This document shows, in pieces, positions 8,305 to 17,183 of a DNA stretch of 64,000 bases. Under the pieces are notes generated by a model. The model did not search any database. It was not told the DNA's origin and was given only the letters and a program-made list of their open reading frames with translations. This stretch comes from DAITQM01 sp039794245. GTDB taxonomy: Bacteria > Pseudomonadota > Gammaproteobacteria > Xanthomonadales > Wenzhouxiangellaceae. Within the stretch, counting starts at the first letter, position 1, and every line of letters begins with the position of its first letter. A program made the translations under genes and the position numbers. The stretch covers positions 1 through 64,000 of the forward strand of contig JBDIVS010000007.1 in the NCBI GenBank assembly GCA_039794245.1, read 5' to 3'.

Positions 8305-9605
8305 CGGCTTTCGATCCGCGCCCCGAGGGCGGCGAAATCCGCGGCGAAACCGGGATAGGACGTCGCGATCTGCTCGGCGCCCTGCACTTCGAGCGGGGCC
8401 GGAAGCAAGGTGGCGAACACCGCAAAGCTCATCGCGCAGCGGTGATCGCCGGCCCCGTCGACGACGCCGCCGCGCAAACCGGCGCCGCCCGGCCGGCCGG
8501 TGATATCGGCACCGTCCGGGTATTCGACCAGATCAACGCCGCGCGCCGCCAGGCCGCGGCACATCACCGCCAGCCGGTCGCTTTCCTTGACTCGAAGTTC
8601 GGCGGCACCACGGAGCCGGGTGGTACCCTCGGCCAGCGCTGCGGCGGCCATCAGCACCGGTAACTCGTCGATCGCCCTGACCACGTCGTCATGCTCGATC
8701 GCGATCCCCTTGAGTGCCGCGCTGCGCACGATCAGGTCGGCCCGCGGTTCGGCGGCGCCGGGCCGGGATACGAGGGTGATGTCGGCACCCATGCGGCGCA
8801 ACAGATCGATGACGCCGGTGCGGGTCGGGTTGACTCCGACGTCTTTGAGCACGATTTCCGAACCGGGATTCAATGTCGCAGCGACGATCATGAAGGCGGC
8901 CGACGACAAGTCGCCCGGCACGGCAACCTGCGCGGCGCGCAGCCGCTGCCAGCCTTCGACCGCCACTTGCAGGCCGTCGCGGGCCAGCCGGGCGCCGAAC
9001 ATGGTCAATAATCGCTCGCTGTGGTCGCGGCTCGGCCCCGGTTCGCGGATCACCGTCCGGCCTGCGGCGTGCAACCCGGCGAGCAGCAGCGCCGATTTGA
9101 CCTGGGCGCTGGCGACCGGCAGGTCGTGCCGGCCGCCGGTCAGCGGCCGGCCGCGAACGGTGACCGGCAAAAAGCGCCCATCGCGGGCGGTGCAATCCGC
9201 CCCCATCCGGGACAAAGGTCCGATCACGCGGTCCATCGGCCGCCGGCTCAGAGATTCATCGCCGACGATCGTCGCAACCGCCGGCGACGCAGCCAGCGCG
9301 CCGAGCAATAACCGGGCGCCGGTTCCCGAATTGCGAAGATCGAGCGCCGCCTCCGGTGAGCGCCACGCCGCAAGGCCCGCGCCACGGACCAGGATGCGGC
9401 CGGCTGTCTCGTCGATCCCGGCGCCGAGCGCCCGGCAGGCGGCGAGCGTCGCCCGGGTATCGGCGGCGTCGAGAAAACCGTCGATTTCGCTCGTCCCATG
9501 GGCCAGCGCCGCGAACAACACCGCGCGGTGCGAAATCGACTTGTCGCCCGGCGGTCGCAACTCGCCGCACAACGGCCCGCCCGCGGGTTCCAGAAAAAGT
9601 CGCAT
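8301..9605 (-). CDS. aroA: 3-phosphoshikimate 1-carboxyvinyltransferase (EPSP synthase)
   Basis: A 434-residue EPSP synthase. The N-terminal PGDKSISHRAVLFAA carries the shikimate-3-phosphate-binding Lys/Ser/Arg, LRNSGTGARLLLGALA is the glycine-rich PEP loop, and the C-terminal signature RVKESDRLAVMCRGL is present. It joins S3P and PEP in chorismate synthesis. It starts 8 bp after hisC and overlaps cmk. In many relatives tyrA lies between hisC and aroA or is fused to aroA; here the N terminus starts directly with the synthase and no TyrA sequence is present. Confidence 0.96.
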   Translation of the reverse strand: MRLFLEPAGGPLCGELRPPGDKSISHRAVLFAALAHGTSEIDGFLDAADTRATLAACRALGAGIDETAGRILVRGAGLAAWRSPEAALDLRNSGTGARLLLGALAASPAVATIVGDESLSRRPMDRVIGPLSRMGADCTARDGRFLPVTVRGRPLTGGRHDLPVASAQVKSALLLAGLHAAGRTVIREPGPSRDHSERLLTMFGARLARDGLQVAVEGWQRLRAAQVAVPGDLSSAAFMIVAATLNPGSEIVLKDVGVNPTRTGVIDLLRRMGADITLVSRPGAAEPRADLIVRSAALKGIAIEHDDVVRAIDELPVLMAAAALAEGTTRLRGAAELRVKESDRLAVMCRGLAARGVDLVEYPDGADITGRPGGAGLRGGVVDGAGDHRCAMSFAVFATLLPAPLEVQGAEQIATSYPGFAADFAALGARIESR

Positions 9606-9613
9606 CCGCTGCC

Positions 9614-10753
9614 TCAGCCCAGCGCCAGGGCGCCGAGCGCGGCGAGTAAACGGTCGATTTCGGCCGCTGTACCGACCGTGATCCGCAGGTGATTCGGCAG
9701 GCCGTAATTGCCGACCCGCCGAACGATCACACCACGGCGCAGAAGCGATTGATACAACGGTTCCGCCGGGCCGCCGGTATCGACCAGCACGAAGTTGCCG
9801 GCGGTGGGGTACGGCCGCAGCCCGTGGCCGGGCAAAGCGGCAGCCAGGCGTTCCAGCCCGGCGCGATTGACGTCGAGCGAGCGGGCGATAAAGCCCTGGT
9901 CGGCGAGCGCCGCCTCGGCCGCGGCCAGCGCCGCGCTGTTGACATTGAACGGCTGGCGGATGCGGTTCAAAAGATCGGCGATCGCCGGATCGGACAACGC
10001 ATAGCCGATCCGCAGTCCGGCCAGGCCATAGACCTTGGAAAACGTCCGGGTGACGACCAGGTGCGGGTAACGGGCCAGCCAGCCTGCCGCGTCAGCCGCC
10101 GCGGCGCCGTGCCGCGCCTGGTGGTACTCGAAATAGGCCTCGTCGATCACTACGACGACATGGCCGGGCAGCGCCGCGACAAAGGATTCCAGTGCCGCCG
10201 GCCGGAGCCAGGTGCCGGTCGGGTTGTTCGGGTTGGCGATGAACACCAGCCGGGTGGCCGGCGTGACGGCCGCAGCCAGCGCCTCGAGGTCGTGGCCGAG
10301 CGGCATCGCCGGGTGGTCGTCGGGCAGGGCCGGCGCGGCCCGGCCGATCCCGCCGGCGGCCTGCACGGCGAGCGGATAGACGGCAAAACAATGGGCCGAA
10401 TACACCGCCTCGCGGCCCGGAGCGAGAAAGGCCTGGGCGATCAGGACGAGGACGTCATTGGAACCGTTGCCGAGCGTGACACAGGCCGGATCGACGCCGT
10501 GGCGCTTGGCCAGCGCCCGTTTCAGATGAAAGCCGCCGCCGTCCGGATAGCGGCTGCACTCGGCCAGCGCCGCCCGCGCCGCGGCAAGACCGGCGGGGCT
10601 CGGGCCGAGCGGGTTTTCGTTCGACGCCAACTTGACCGCATCGCCGATGCCGAGTTCGCGTTCGAGTTCGTCAAGCGGCTTGCCCGGCTGGTAGGGCTCG
10701 AGCGCGGCGATCGCCGGCACCGCCAGAGCGTGCGGCGCGAAGCGTGCCGTCAT
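9614..10753 (-). CDS. hisC: histidinol-phosphate / aromatic aminotransferase
   Basis: A 379-residue fold-type I PLP aminotransferase. SNENPLGPSP is near the N terminus, NPNNPTG is central, and the PLP-lysine motif is RTFSKVYGLAGLRIGYALSD. Located between pheA and aroA, this copy probably also transaminates phenylpyruvate or other aromatic keto acids, as proposed for hisC genes in this supraoperon. Its ATG overlaps the pheA stop by 4 bp. Family assignment is firm; the in vivo substrate is inferred from context. Confidence 0.92.
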   Translation of the reverse strand: MTARFAPHALAVPAIAALEPYQPGKPLDELERELGIGDAVKLASNENPLGPSPAGLAAARAALAECSRYPDGGGFHLKRALAKRHGVDPACVTLGNGSNDVLVLIAQAFLAPGREAVYSAHCFAVYPLAVQAAGGIGRAAPALPDDHPAMPLGHDLEALAAAVTPATRLVFIANPNNPTGTWLRPAALESFVAALPGHVVVVIDEAYFEYHQARHGAAAADAAGWLARYPHLVVTRTFSKVYGLAGLRIGYALSDPAIADLLNRIRQPFNVNSAALAAAEAALADQGFIARSLDVNRAGLERLAAALPGHGLRPYPTAGNFVLVDTGGPAEPLYQSLLRRGVIVRRVGNYGLPNHLRITVGTAAEIDRLLAALGALALG

Positions 10754-11877
10754 TGGCCGGCGCCCGGCAACACGGCGCGGGGATAAGTGCCGAGCACGGT
10801 GACCAGCCGGGACACCGCTTGCAGCCGGGTGAGCGCCGTTTTCAGCGGCGCCTCGTCGGCGTGGCCGTCAACGTCGATAAAAAACACATAATCCCATTTG
10901 CCGCGCCGCGACGGCCGCGACTCGATACGCGACATATTGACGCCCTGCTCGGCAAGCGGCGCGAGCATCCGGTACAGCGCCCCGGGGCCGTCGAGGCCGG
11001 CGAGCAGCAGCGTCGTCTTGTCATCGCCGCTCGGCGGAAAAAGCCGGTTGCCGAGCACGAAAAAGCGCGTGGAATTGTCCGGGTGGTCCTCGATTTCGCC
11101 GAACAACACTGGCAGGCCGTACACCTCGGCGGCATTCAGCCCGGCGATCGCCGCCGCGTCCGGGGCATGGCGGGCGCGCCGCGCGGCCTCGGCGTTGCTG
11201 CTGACCGCGATCGTCTCGATCCCCGGCAGGTGCCGGCGCAGCCAGACCCGGCACTGCGCGAAACTCTGCGGATGGGAATAAACCCGCTCGATTTCGCCCA
11301 GGCTGCGGGCCAGTGTCAAAAGATTCTGGTGGACGCGCAATTCCACTTCGGCGCAGATCTTGAGCGGTGAATCGAGCAGAAGGTCGAGGGTGTGCGTCAC
11401 CATCCCCTGCGCCGAGTTCTCAATCGGCACGACGCCGAAATCGGCTTCGCGGGCCTGGACCTGTTGGAACACGTCCTCGATCGAGGCCTGGGCCACGGCG
11501 CGCACGGCGTGACCGAAATGTTCGCTCACCGCCTGTTGCGTAAACGTCCCCTCGGGCCCGAGGTAGGCAACTCTGAGCGGTTCCTGCTGCGCCAGACAAG
11601 AGGCCATGATTTCGCGAAACAGGCGGACCATCTCGCGATCGCTGAGCGGCCCCTGGTTGCGCGCGACGACGCCGCGCAGCACCTGTGCCTCGCGTTCGGG
11701 GCGGTAAAAATCGGCGGTATCCGGCAGAGCTCCGGCATCCCCCTTGGCTTCGCCGACCGCCCTGGCCAGCGTCGCACGCTCGTTGATCAAGCGCTGGATT
11801 TCGCTGTCCAGCGCATCGATCCGCTGGCGCAGGTCGAGCAATTCCGGGGCGGAATCAGCCTGTTTGGAGCGTGTCAT
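10750..11877 (-). CDS. pheA: bifunctional chorismate mutase / prephenate dehydratase (P-protein)
   Basis: A 375-residue P-protein. The N-terminal AroQ chorismate mutase (residues about 10-95) begins LLDLRQRIDALDSEIQRLIN, prephenate dehydratase (about 105-285) begins RVAYLGPEGTFTQQA, and the C-terminal ACT domain has the phenylalanine-regulatory ESRPSRRGKWDYVFFID. It converts chorismate to phenylpyruvate. The ATG at 11877 gives the family N terminus, 11 bp after serC. A longer frame reaching 12090 runs into serC and adds unrelated residues. Confidence 0.96.
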   Translation of the reverse strand: MTRSKQADSAPELLDLRQRIDALDSEIQRLINERATLARAVGEAKGDAGALPDTADFYRPEREAQVLRGVVARNQGPLSDREMVRLFREIMASCLAQQEPLRVAYLGPEGTFTQQAVSEHFGHAVRAVAQASIEDVFQQVQAREADFGVVPIENSAQGMVTHTLDLLLDSPLKICAEVELRVHQNLLTLARSLGEIERVYSHPQSFAQCRVWLRRHLPGIETIAVSSNAEAARRARHAPDAAAIAGLNAAEVYGLPVLFGEIEDHPDNSTRFFVLGNRLFPPSGDDKTTLLLAGLDGPGALYRMLAPLAEQGVNMSRIESRPSRRGKWDYVFFIDVDGHADEAPLKTALTRLQAVSRLVTVLGTYPRAVLPGAGQ

Positions 11878-11888
11878 CGCGGGCGGGG

Positions 11889-12956
11889 TCAGCCATGGCG
11901 GCGGCGGAAATCGGCCATCCATTCTAGCAGAGCGGCAAGCGCCGCCTCGTCGATCGCGTTGTACAAACTGGCCCTCAGGCCGCCTGTCGCGCGGTGGCCG
12001 GCGAGGCCGAGCAGGCCGGCTTTTTCGGCCGCCGCCAGAAACTCGGGTTCGAGCCTTCGATCGTGGATGAAAAACGGCACGTTCATCCACGAGCGGTCGG
12101 CGGGTGCGACCGGGTTGTGATAAAAATCGTCGTCGTCGATCAGGGCATAAAGCGCCTCTGCTTTACGCCGGTTGCGCTCGCCGACCGCCGCCAGGCCGCC
12201 TTGTTGCTGCACCCAGGCGATGACCAGATCGGCGGCGATGATGGCCAGCACCGGCGGCGTATTGACCAGCGAGTTCGCCGCCGCCTGGGCGCGGTAACTG
12301 AAGACCGGCGGCAGGTCGCGGCGGCAGCGGTCGAGCAGTCGTTCGTGGATCAGGACCAGCGTGACGCCGGCGATGCCGAGATTCTTCTGCGCCCCGGCAT
12401 ACAGCAGGTCGAAATCGCCGATCACCGGCGGCCGGGACAGGATATCGGACGAGGCATCGACGACCAGCGGCGCCGGATGCGGCGGCGGCGGGTGGTGAAA
12501 CTGCACGCCGTCGATCGTCTCGTTGCTGGTGATATGCCGGTAACCGGCTTCCGGCGCGGCACGCCACGCATCCGGCGGCGGTATGCCGCGGTAATCCGGT
12601 CCGCCGTCGCAGCAGATCTCGGGCCGGCCGTGAAATGCGGCAACTTCGCAGGCTTTTTTCGCCCAATGACCGGTCAGCGCGTAACACCCGGCGCCTCCGA
12701 GGTTCATCGGCAGCAGGCTGAACTCAGCCGTCGCGCCACCGGCCAGCCACAGGACGCGGTACTCGTCGCCGAGCGCCAGAAGCTGCCGCACGCCGATGGC
12801 CGCCCTTTCCAGCACCTCGCCGAACGCCGCGCCGCGGTGGCTGAGTTCGAACAAGGCCGGATGCGCCGCGTGCGCCCCGGGGATCGCCTCGCGCAGTTGT
12901 TGCCGGACTGCCGGCGGCAGCGCCGATGGTCCGGCCGAGAAGTTATAGATCGCCAT
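11889..12956 (-). CDS. serC: phosphoserine aminotransferase
   Basis: A 355-residue SerC. It begins MAIYNFSAGPSALPPAV, with ELSHRGAAFGEV and VDASSDILSRP. The PLP region YAGAQKNLGIAGVTLVLI contains the Schiff-base lysine. It makes phosphoserine for serine synthesis and also acts in pyridoxal phosphate synthesis. It is the first gene of the minus-strand supraoperon and is divergent from the ThrE-like exporter, so the promoter should lie in 12957-12988 or overlap that gene's start. Confidence 0.96.
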   Translation of the reverse strand: MAIYNFSAGPSALPPAVRQQLREAIPGAHAAHPALFELSHRGAAFGEVLERAAIGVRQLLALGDEYRVLWLAGGATAEFSLLPMNLGGAGCYALTGHWAKKACEVAAFHGRPEICCDGGPDYRGIPPPDAWRAAPEAGYRHITSNETIDGVQFHHPPPPHPAPLVVDASSDILSRPPVIGDFDLLYAGAQKNLGIAGVTLVLIHERLLDRCRRDLPPVFSYRAQAAANSLVNTPPVLAIIAADLVIAWVQQQGGLAAVGERNRRKAEALYALIDDDDFYHNPVAPADRSWMNVPFFIHDRRLEPEFLAAAEKAGLLGLAGHRATGGLRASLYNAIDEAALAALLEWMADFRRRHG

Positions 12957-12988
12957 TGGTCCGCCGGTGATGATGCGAGCCGATTATT

Positions 12989-14278
12989 ATGCCGCTTTGT
13001 CCCAGGGCCGATCCGATGCCGATTCTCCGCAATCCGATACCCGGTCAAACACCGCCGGCGCAACCGCCGCTGCCGGCCGGCGACGGCCATTACACCGCGC
13101 CCTTGTTGCAGCTCGGCCGCGCCCTGCTCGCCCTCGGTATGCCGGCGCACCGCGTCGAGGGGGCGCTCGGCGTGATGGCGGACCGGCTGGGCCTGAGCGC
13201 GCAATTTTATTCGACCCCGACAGCGCTGTTCGTCGCCCTCGGCGAGGACCGCGAACAACAGACCTACCTGGCCCGCGTCGCGCCCGGCGGCGCCGACCTT
13301 GGCAAGGTCGCCGAGATCACCGAAGTGATGGAGCAACTCGCCGGCCGCCGGCTGGATCCGGAACAGGCGGCGCGCCGGGTGCAGGACATCTACCGGACCC
13401 CACCGCGCTACGGCCGCTTGGCGACCTTTTTCGGTTTTCCACTGGTCGCCGTCCCGGCGACCGTCCTGCTCGGCGGCCACCTCAAGGAAATCCTGCTCGG
13501 CGCCGTGCTCAGTTTCATGGTCGGCCTATTGGCGATCGGCACCGCGGGGCGGGCCGCCGAACGCATCTTCATCCCGCTCAGCGCCATGCTGGTTGCCCTG
13601 GGTGCCGGGCTGGGGGCGGTGCTGGCCGGCAATATCGCTTTCGCCCCGGCCCTACTCGGCGGTCTGATCGTGCTGCTGCCCGGGCTCGATATCACGACCG
13701 CGACCCGTGAACTGGCCACCGGGCACCTGGTGTCCGGCAGCGCCCGGCTCGCCGGGGCTGGCCTGGTGCTGCTGATGCTCGCTTTCGGCCTGGCCCTCGG
13801 CAAGGCATTGGCCTTCTGGCTGGCCGGCCCGCCGCCGGTGGTCACCCCGCCGGCGGTGCCGTGGTGGATCGTGCCGCCGTTGATCCTGCTCGCCGCCAGT
13901 GGCTTTTTGCTGCTCTTTAGGATTCGCCGCCGGCAATGGGTGTGGGTCGCTTTATCGTGCCTGATCGCCTGGTCGAGCGCGCTGGTCACCGGCGACATTC
14001 TCGGCCGGCCGCTCGGCGCCTTCAGCGGCGCCCTGCTCGTCGGCCTGGCCGGCAACGCCTATGCCAATCGCAGCGGCCAGCCGAGCAGCATCCTGCACAT
14101 TCCCGGATTGATGCTGCTGGTACCCGGCAGCATGGGAATGCGCGGCATGGCCGCCTTGCTCGAAGCCGACGTCACCAGCGGCGTCGAGGGCGTTTTCGCC
14201 GCCCTGCTCACTGCGGTCGCGATGACCACCGGCCTGTTGCTGGCCAGCGTGCTGCTGCCGCCGCGCCAGGAGCTGTAA
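12989..14278 (+). CDS. ThrE-type threonine/serine exporter (fused YjjP-YjjB domains)
   Basis: A 429-residue protein. The N-terminal soluble DUF1212-like part (residues about 35-140, with LALGMPAHRVEGALG and FYSTPTALFVALG) is followed by about ten hydrophobic segments. The second half (about 290-425) corresponds to the YjjB/DUF3815 half, including HIPGLMLLVPGSMGMRG. Fused ThrE proteins export threonine and serine. It is divergent from serC, which suggests a link to serine overflow. The start could be 12989 or the ATG at 13016; neither has a strong SD. The stop lies in the target duplication of a MITE-like element. Confidence 0.85.
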   Translation: MPLCPRADPMPILRNPIPGQTPPAQPPLPAGDGHYTAPLLQLGRALLALGMPAHRVEGALGVMADRLGLSAQFYSTPTALFVALGEDREQQTYLARVAPGGADLGKVAEITEVMEQLAGRRLDPEQAARRVQDIYRTPPRYGRLATFFGFPLVAVPATVLLGGHLKEILLGAVLSFMVGLLAIGTAGRAAERIFIPLSAMLVALGAGLGAVLAGNIAFAPALLGGLIVLLPGLDITTATRELATGHLVSGSARLAGAGLVLLMLAFGLALGKALAFWLAGPPPVVTPPAVPWWIVPPLILLAASGFLLLFRIRRRQWVWVALSCLIAWSSALVTGDILGRPLGAFSGALLVGLAGNAYANRSGQPSSILHIPGLMLLVPGSMGMRGMAALLEADVTSGVEGVFAALLTAVAMTTGLLLASVLLPPRQEL

Positions 14279-14279
14279 C

Positions 14280-14458
14280 CCCGGATTATTCATGACCCAC
14301 TTTACTCCGACGGCCCCATGCCCCGCATCTGCAACATTTCGTTCGGTCGCTCATCCTCACCGTACCGGCAAGTACGTTTCCGGTGCGCTCGGTCACGAAA
14401 TGCCGCAGCTACGGGACCTGGAACCGTCTCGCGACAAGCAGGTCATGAATAATCCGGG
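14280..14458. mobile_element. MITE-like element, family A copy 2 (179 bp)
   Basis: CCCGGATTATTCATGACCC at 14280-14298 pairs with GGTCATGAATAATCCGGG at 14441-14458. A 5-bp direct duplication GTAAC (14275-14279, 14459-14463) flanks it and contains the ThrE TAA stop. It lies in opposite orientation to copy 1 at 4686-4884 and matches it well, including the block around CCGGAAACGTACTTG, but lacks the internal palindrome. It is non-coding. Confidence 0.9.
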
Positions 14459-14467
14459 GTAACCGCC

Positions 14468-15163
14468 TCAAAAGCCGGCGCTTTCCAGCCGGTAGCCATA
14501 TTGGTAAACCGATTGCAGGCGCCAGCCGTTTTCCGGGTGCAGATCAAGCTTCTGCCGAAGGCGGCTGACGTGGGTATCGACGGTACGGGTCTTCAGCCCG
14601 GCGCTCGACCCCCAGACCTGGCGCAATAAAGTATCGCGCGGCAGAATCTCGCCCAGGTGCTCGAAGAAATACAAGGCGAGGTCGTATTCCCGGGTGGTCA
14701 ACGGCACCACCTGACCTTGCACCTCGCAGCAGCGGGAGTGGCGCACGAAACGGATGGCCCCGGCGACCAGATCGCCGGCGGCCAGCGCGCCGATCCCGCT
14801 GCGCCGGGCCAGGGTCTTGACGCGGGCGAGAAACACCGCCTTGGCCAGCGGTTTGACCAGGTAATCGTCGGCGCCGGCGGTCAGGGCGCTGACCACCGAG
14901 TCTTCTTCGTCACGGCCGGTGATGAAAATCACCGGCAGTGCCCAGCCGAGGTGGTGGCGGATCCAGTCGAGGACGGCCATGCCGTCCATATCCGGCACGT
15001 TCCAGTCGAGCAGCACCATGTCGAAGTGATCGGTTTTCAGAGCCCGGACGAGCGCCGCGCCGAGCGCGAAACTACAGACCTCGCCGGCCACCCCATCCAG
15101 CCAGCGGCTCAGCAGGTAGGCCTGGTCTTGTTCGTCCTCGAGTATCGCGATCCGCATCGTCAT
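14468..15163 (-). CDS. orphan OmpR/PhoB-family response regulator
   Basis: A 231-residue two-domain regulator. In the receiver, ILEDEQDQ is the acidic pocket, D53 in MVLLDWNVPDMDG is the phospho-acceptor, T82 lies in FITGRDEE and K104 in YLVKPL. The C-terminal winged helix (about 140-228) has the OmpR-type end RTVDTHVSRLRQKL...YQYGYRLE. No histidine kinase is adjacent, so its partner and regulon are unknown. Start could be 15163 or the ATG two codons later (15157). Confidence 0.9.
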   Translation of the reverse strand: MTMRIAILEDEQDQAYLLSRWLDGVAGEVCSFALGAALVRALKTDHFDMVLLDWNVPDMDGMAVLDWIRHHLGWALPVIFITGRDEEDSVVSALTAGADDYLVKPLAKAVFLARVKTLARRSGIGALAAGDLVAGAIRFVRHSRCCEVQGQVVPLTTREYDLALYFFEHLGEILPRDTLLRQVWGSSAGLKTRTVDTHVSRLRQKLDLHPENGWRLQSVYQYGYRLESAGF

Positions 15164-15313
15164 TTCCGGATCCGTCTTGGTCGTGCCTCGTAGCCGTGAC
15201 CATCATAACGCGGCCTCCGCCCCGGGGATCACCCCCGCCGCTGATGGCCCCGGATCCCGCTCTTGACCTCGCGGGCCATTCGGCCGATGATGCGCGCACC
15301 TTGGAACCTCGGC

Positions 15314-15598
15314 ATGAGCGAAATGTCCAGCATCGAGATCAGCCGCAGCCACCGCTTGGGGAAAGAGAAAGCCCGCTCCGCCGCCGACCGCCTGGTCGGC
15401 GAGCTGGCCGAAGAATTCGAGGTCGATTACGCCTGGCAGGGCGACCACTTGCACTTCGAGCGCCCCGGCGTCAGCGGCGTCGTCGAAGTCGGCGCCCACG
15501 CCATCCACATCCATGTCGATCTCGGCCTGTTCCTGTTCGCCCTCAAAAGCTCGATCGAAAACGAAATCCGCCGCTACCTCGACCAGCATTTTGCCTGA
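15314..15598 (+). CDS. polyhydroxyalkanoic acid system family protein
   Basis: A 94-residue protein matching the small PHA-granule-region family (PHA_gran_rgn). It starts MSEMSSIEISRSHRLG, then KEKARSAADRLVGELAEEF, and ends LKSSIENEIRRYLDQHF. No enzymatic motif is seen. Members occur in polyhydroxyalkanoate producers, but their role is not established. ATG 15314 was chosen; 15323 is the alternative and 15263 adds non-homologous residues. The stop is followed one base later by a family A repeat end. Confidence 0.8.
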   Translation: MSEMSSIEISRSHRLGKEKARSAADRLVGELAEEFEVDYAWQGDHLHFERPGVSGVVEVGAHAIHIHVDLGLFLFALKSSIENEIRRYLDQHFA

Positions 15599-15599
15599 G

Positions 15600-15618
15600 C
15601 CCGGATCATTCATGACCC
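15600..15618. repeat. solo terminal repeat of MITE family A
   Basis: CCCGGATCATTCATGACCC differs at one base from the family A terminal repeat. No matching second end is found before 15950. It starts one base after the TGA of the PHA-system gene and is read as a remnant of a truncated copy. Confidence 0.75.
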
Positions 15619-15651
15619 AGCAGCGCTAAGGCGCGCCGGCCAACTGCCACC

Positions 15652-15675
15652 CCGGCAGTTGCATAAATTTTGCCC
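15652..15675. repeat. fragment of the family C terminal repeat
   Basis: CAGTTGCATAAATTTTGC here matches the left end of the 235-bp element at 21150-21384 and abuts the left end of the 267-bp element at 15676. It can also form a short hairpin with CAACTGCC just upstream. No second end is seen; it is read as a relic. Confidence 0.6.
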
Positions 15676-15942
15676 TACTAATACATTCATAAATATTGCC
15701 TCGTTCAGGGCCTAGGGCGGATTCGCCTGCAAGGCAAAGCGGCGCCGGCATAGTACTCCTATGTCAAGCCGCTTTAACGCCGCAGACGGATTCGTCCACA
15801 GTCCACGCAGGGCTTGGCTCTCGGCGCCTCTGGGCAACGTTGTCAATAGTGGAGGTCAGGGCGCTAAATTTGACGCACCTGCGCCCTGCCCAGTACGCCG
15901 AGAGACAAGCTGAATGTGGTCATATTTATGAATGTATTAGTA
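15676..15942. mobile_element. MITE-like element, family B (267 bp)
   Basis: A perfect 21-bp terminal inverted repeat begins TACTAATACATTCATAAA (15676-15696) and closes at 15922-15942. The ends are TA dinucleotides, as would fit TA-targeting transposition, although no longer target duplication is seen. It has no coding capacity. An internal hairpin CATAGTACTCCTATG lies in a GC-rich core with AAAGCGGC and CCGCTTT flanks. It fills the convergent gap between the PHA-system gene and the patatin gene and ends 5 bp before the patatin stop. Confidence 0.85.
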
Positions 15943-15947
15943 ATGCG

Positions 15948-17183
15948 TTACCGTTGCCCACCCGCCGCCGCTCGCCGGGCGAGTTCCAGGTCCAGGCGGT
16001 GCAAGGTGCGCTCCAGGTGGCGGCTGACGGCGGCGTGGTGGCGCGGTTCGTGGGCGAGGCTGTCGTTCAGGGTGCGGGGCTGGGCCAGCAGCGCGTGGTC
16101 GAGGCTGAGGCCGTAAGGGGCAAGGAAAGCATCGAGATCACCGGCGCGGGCGGCGAGTTCGGCGCGCGTCGTCTGGTAGGCATGCTCGCAAAGCTGGGTG
16201 CGGCTGGCGTAGCTGAAGATGTTGGTGAAAAACATCACTTCGTCGTCGCGGTTGGGTTCGACGAGCAAGATGGCGCTGTGCGGGAAATCGGTGGCGTATT
16301 TGCCAAGCCCGACCTGCATGCGCGACTGGATCAGGGCGCGAAAAGTCTGTGCCAGTACCAGCGGCAGGCCCTCGCTGACCAGGTGGTGCGCCGGGCCGGC
16401 GCGGCGCGGCGCGGCAAACGGCACGAGCGGGTTGATGCCGATCAGCAGATCCAGTCCTTCGCGCAGCGCCACCGAAGCGTGCAGCGTCCGGCGCAGCGCG
16501 CCGTCAACATAATCGCGCTCGCCGATCCTGACCGGCGGATACAGGCCCGGCAAGGCGGCGCTGGCCTGCACGGCGCGCGAGATCGGCACTTCGGGAAACT
16601 CGTCGGCGCCGAAGCGCACGGCCTGGCCGCTGTCGAGATCGACGGCGACGATGAACAGCCGGGCGTCGAGCTTGCGAAAATCGTTGGTCCGGCCGGGTTT
16701 TTCGAGCACTTTGAGGATGAAACGGTGAATCGTTTCGTTGTCGAAAATCCCGGTCGGGATCGCCCGGCTGAAGGCATTCAGCGATTCGGTCAGACCATAG
16801 CGCCGCGGGTGGCGGACGAGATCCCACAGCGTACCGGCAATGATCCGCGGCAGGGTCAAAAGCCGCCTGCCGTATTCGCGGTAGGCCGGGCGCAGAAAGT
16901 GTTCCGGGCTGAACGACAGTTCGGCTTCCGGCCGGCCCATGAAAATCCGGCTCATCTGCGCCGTCGAAACGTGGTTGGCGAGGCAGGCGGCGACAAACGA
17001 GCCGGCACTGACCCCGACGTACACATCCAGCTCGTGGAGGTGGAGGCCGGTAATGCTCTCGTCGATGGCCCGCAGGGCGCCGAGCTCGTAGATCGCACCG
17101 AGCGGGCCGCCGCCGGCAACCGCCAGGCCGATGCGGGGCGGGCGGTGGATCTGAGGCTGGGGTGCGGCTTGCAGTTTCAACAT
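15948..17183 (-). CDS. patatin-like phospholipase
   Basis: A 411-residue patatin-fold lipid acyl hydrolase with Ser/Asp dyad. The oxyanion loop AVAGGGPLGAIYELGAL is near residue 22, the nucleophile elbow GVSAGSF near 57, and the Asp segment YVDGALRRTLHAS near 210. No signal peptide. The ATG at 17183 was chosen over a TTG at 17225. It faces a PHA-granule-region gene, so a role as a lipase or PHA-related hydrolase is possible but only inferred. The substrate is unknown. Confidence 0.88.
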   Translation of the reverse strand: MLKLQAAPQPQIHRPPRIGLAVAGGGPLGAIYELGALRAIDESITGLHLHELDVYVGVSAGSFVAACLANHVSTAQMSRIFMGRPEAELSFSPEHFLRPAYREYGRRLLTLPRIIAGTLWDLVRHPRRYGLTESLNAFSRAIPTGIFDNETIHRFILKVLEKPGRTNDFRKLDARLFIVAVDLDSGQAVRFGADEFPEVPISRAVQASAALPGLYPPVRIGERDYVDGALRRTLHASVALREGLDLLIGINPLVPFAAPRRAGPAHHLVSEGLPLVLAQTFRALIQSRMQVGLGKYATDFPHSAILLVEPNRDDEVMFFTNIFSYASRTQLCEHAYQTTRAELAARAGDLDAFLAPYGLSLDHALLAQPRTLNDSLAHEPRHHAAVSRHLERTLHRLDLELARRAAAGGQR

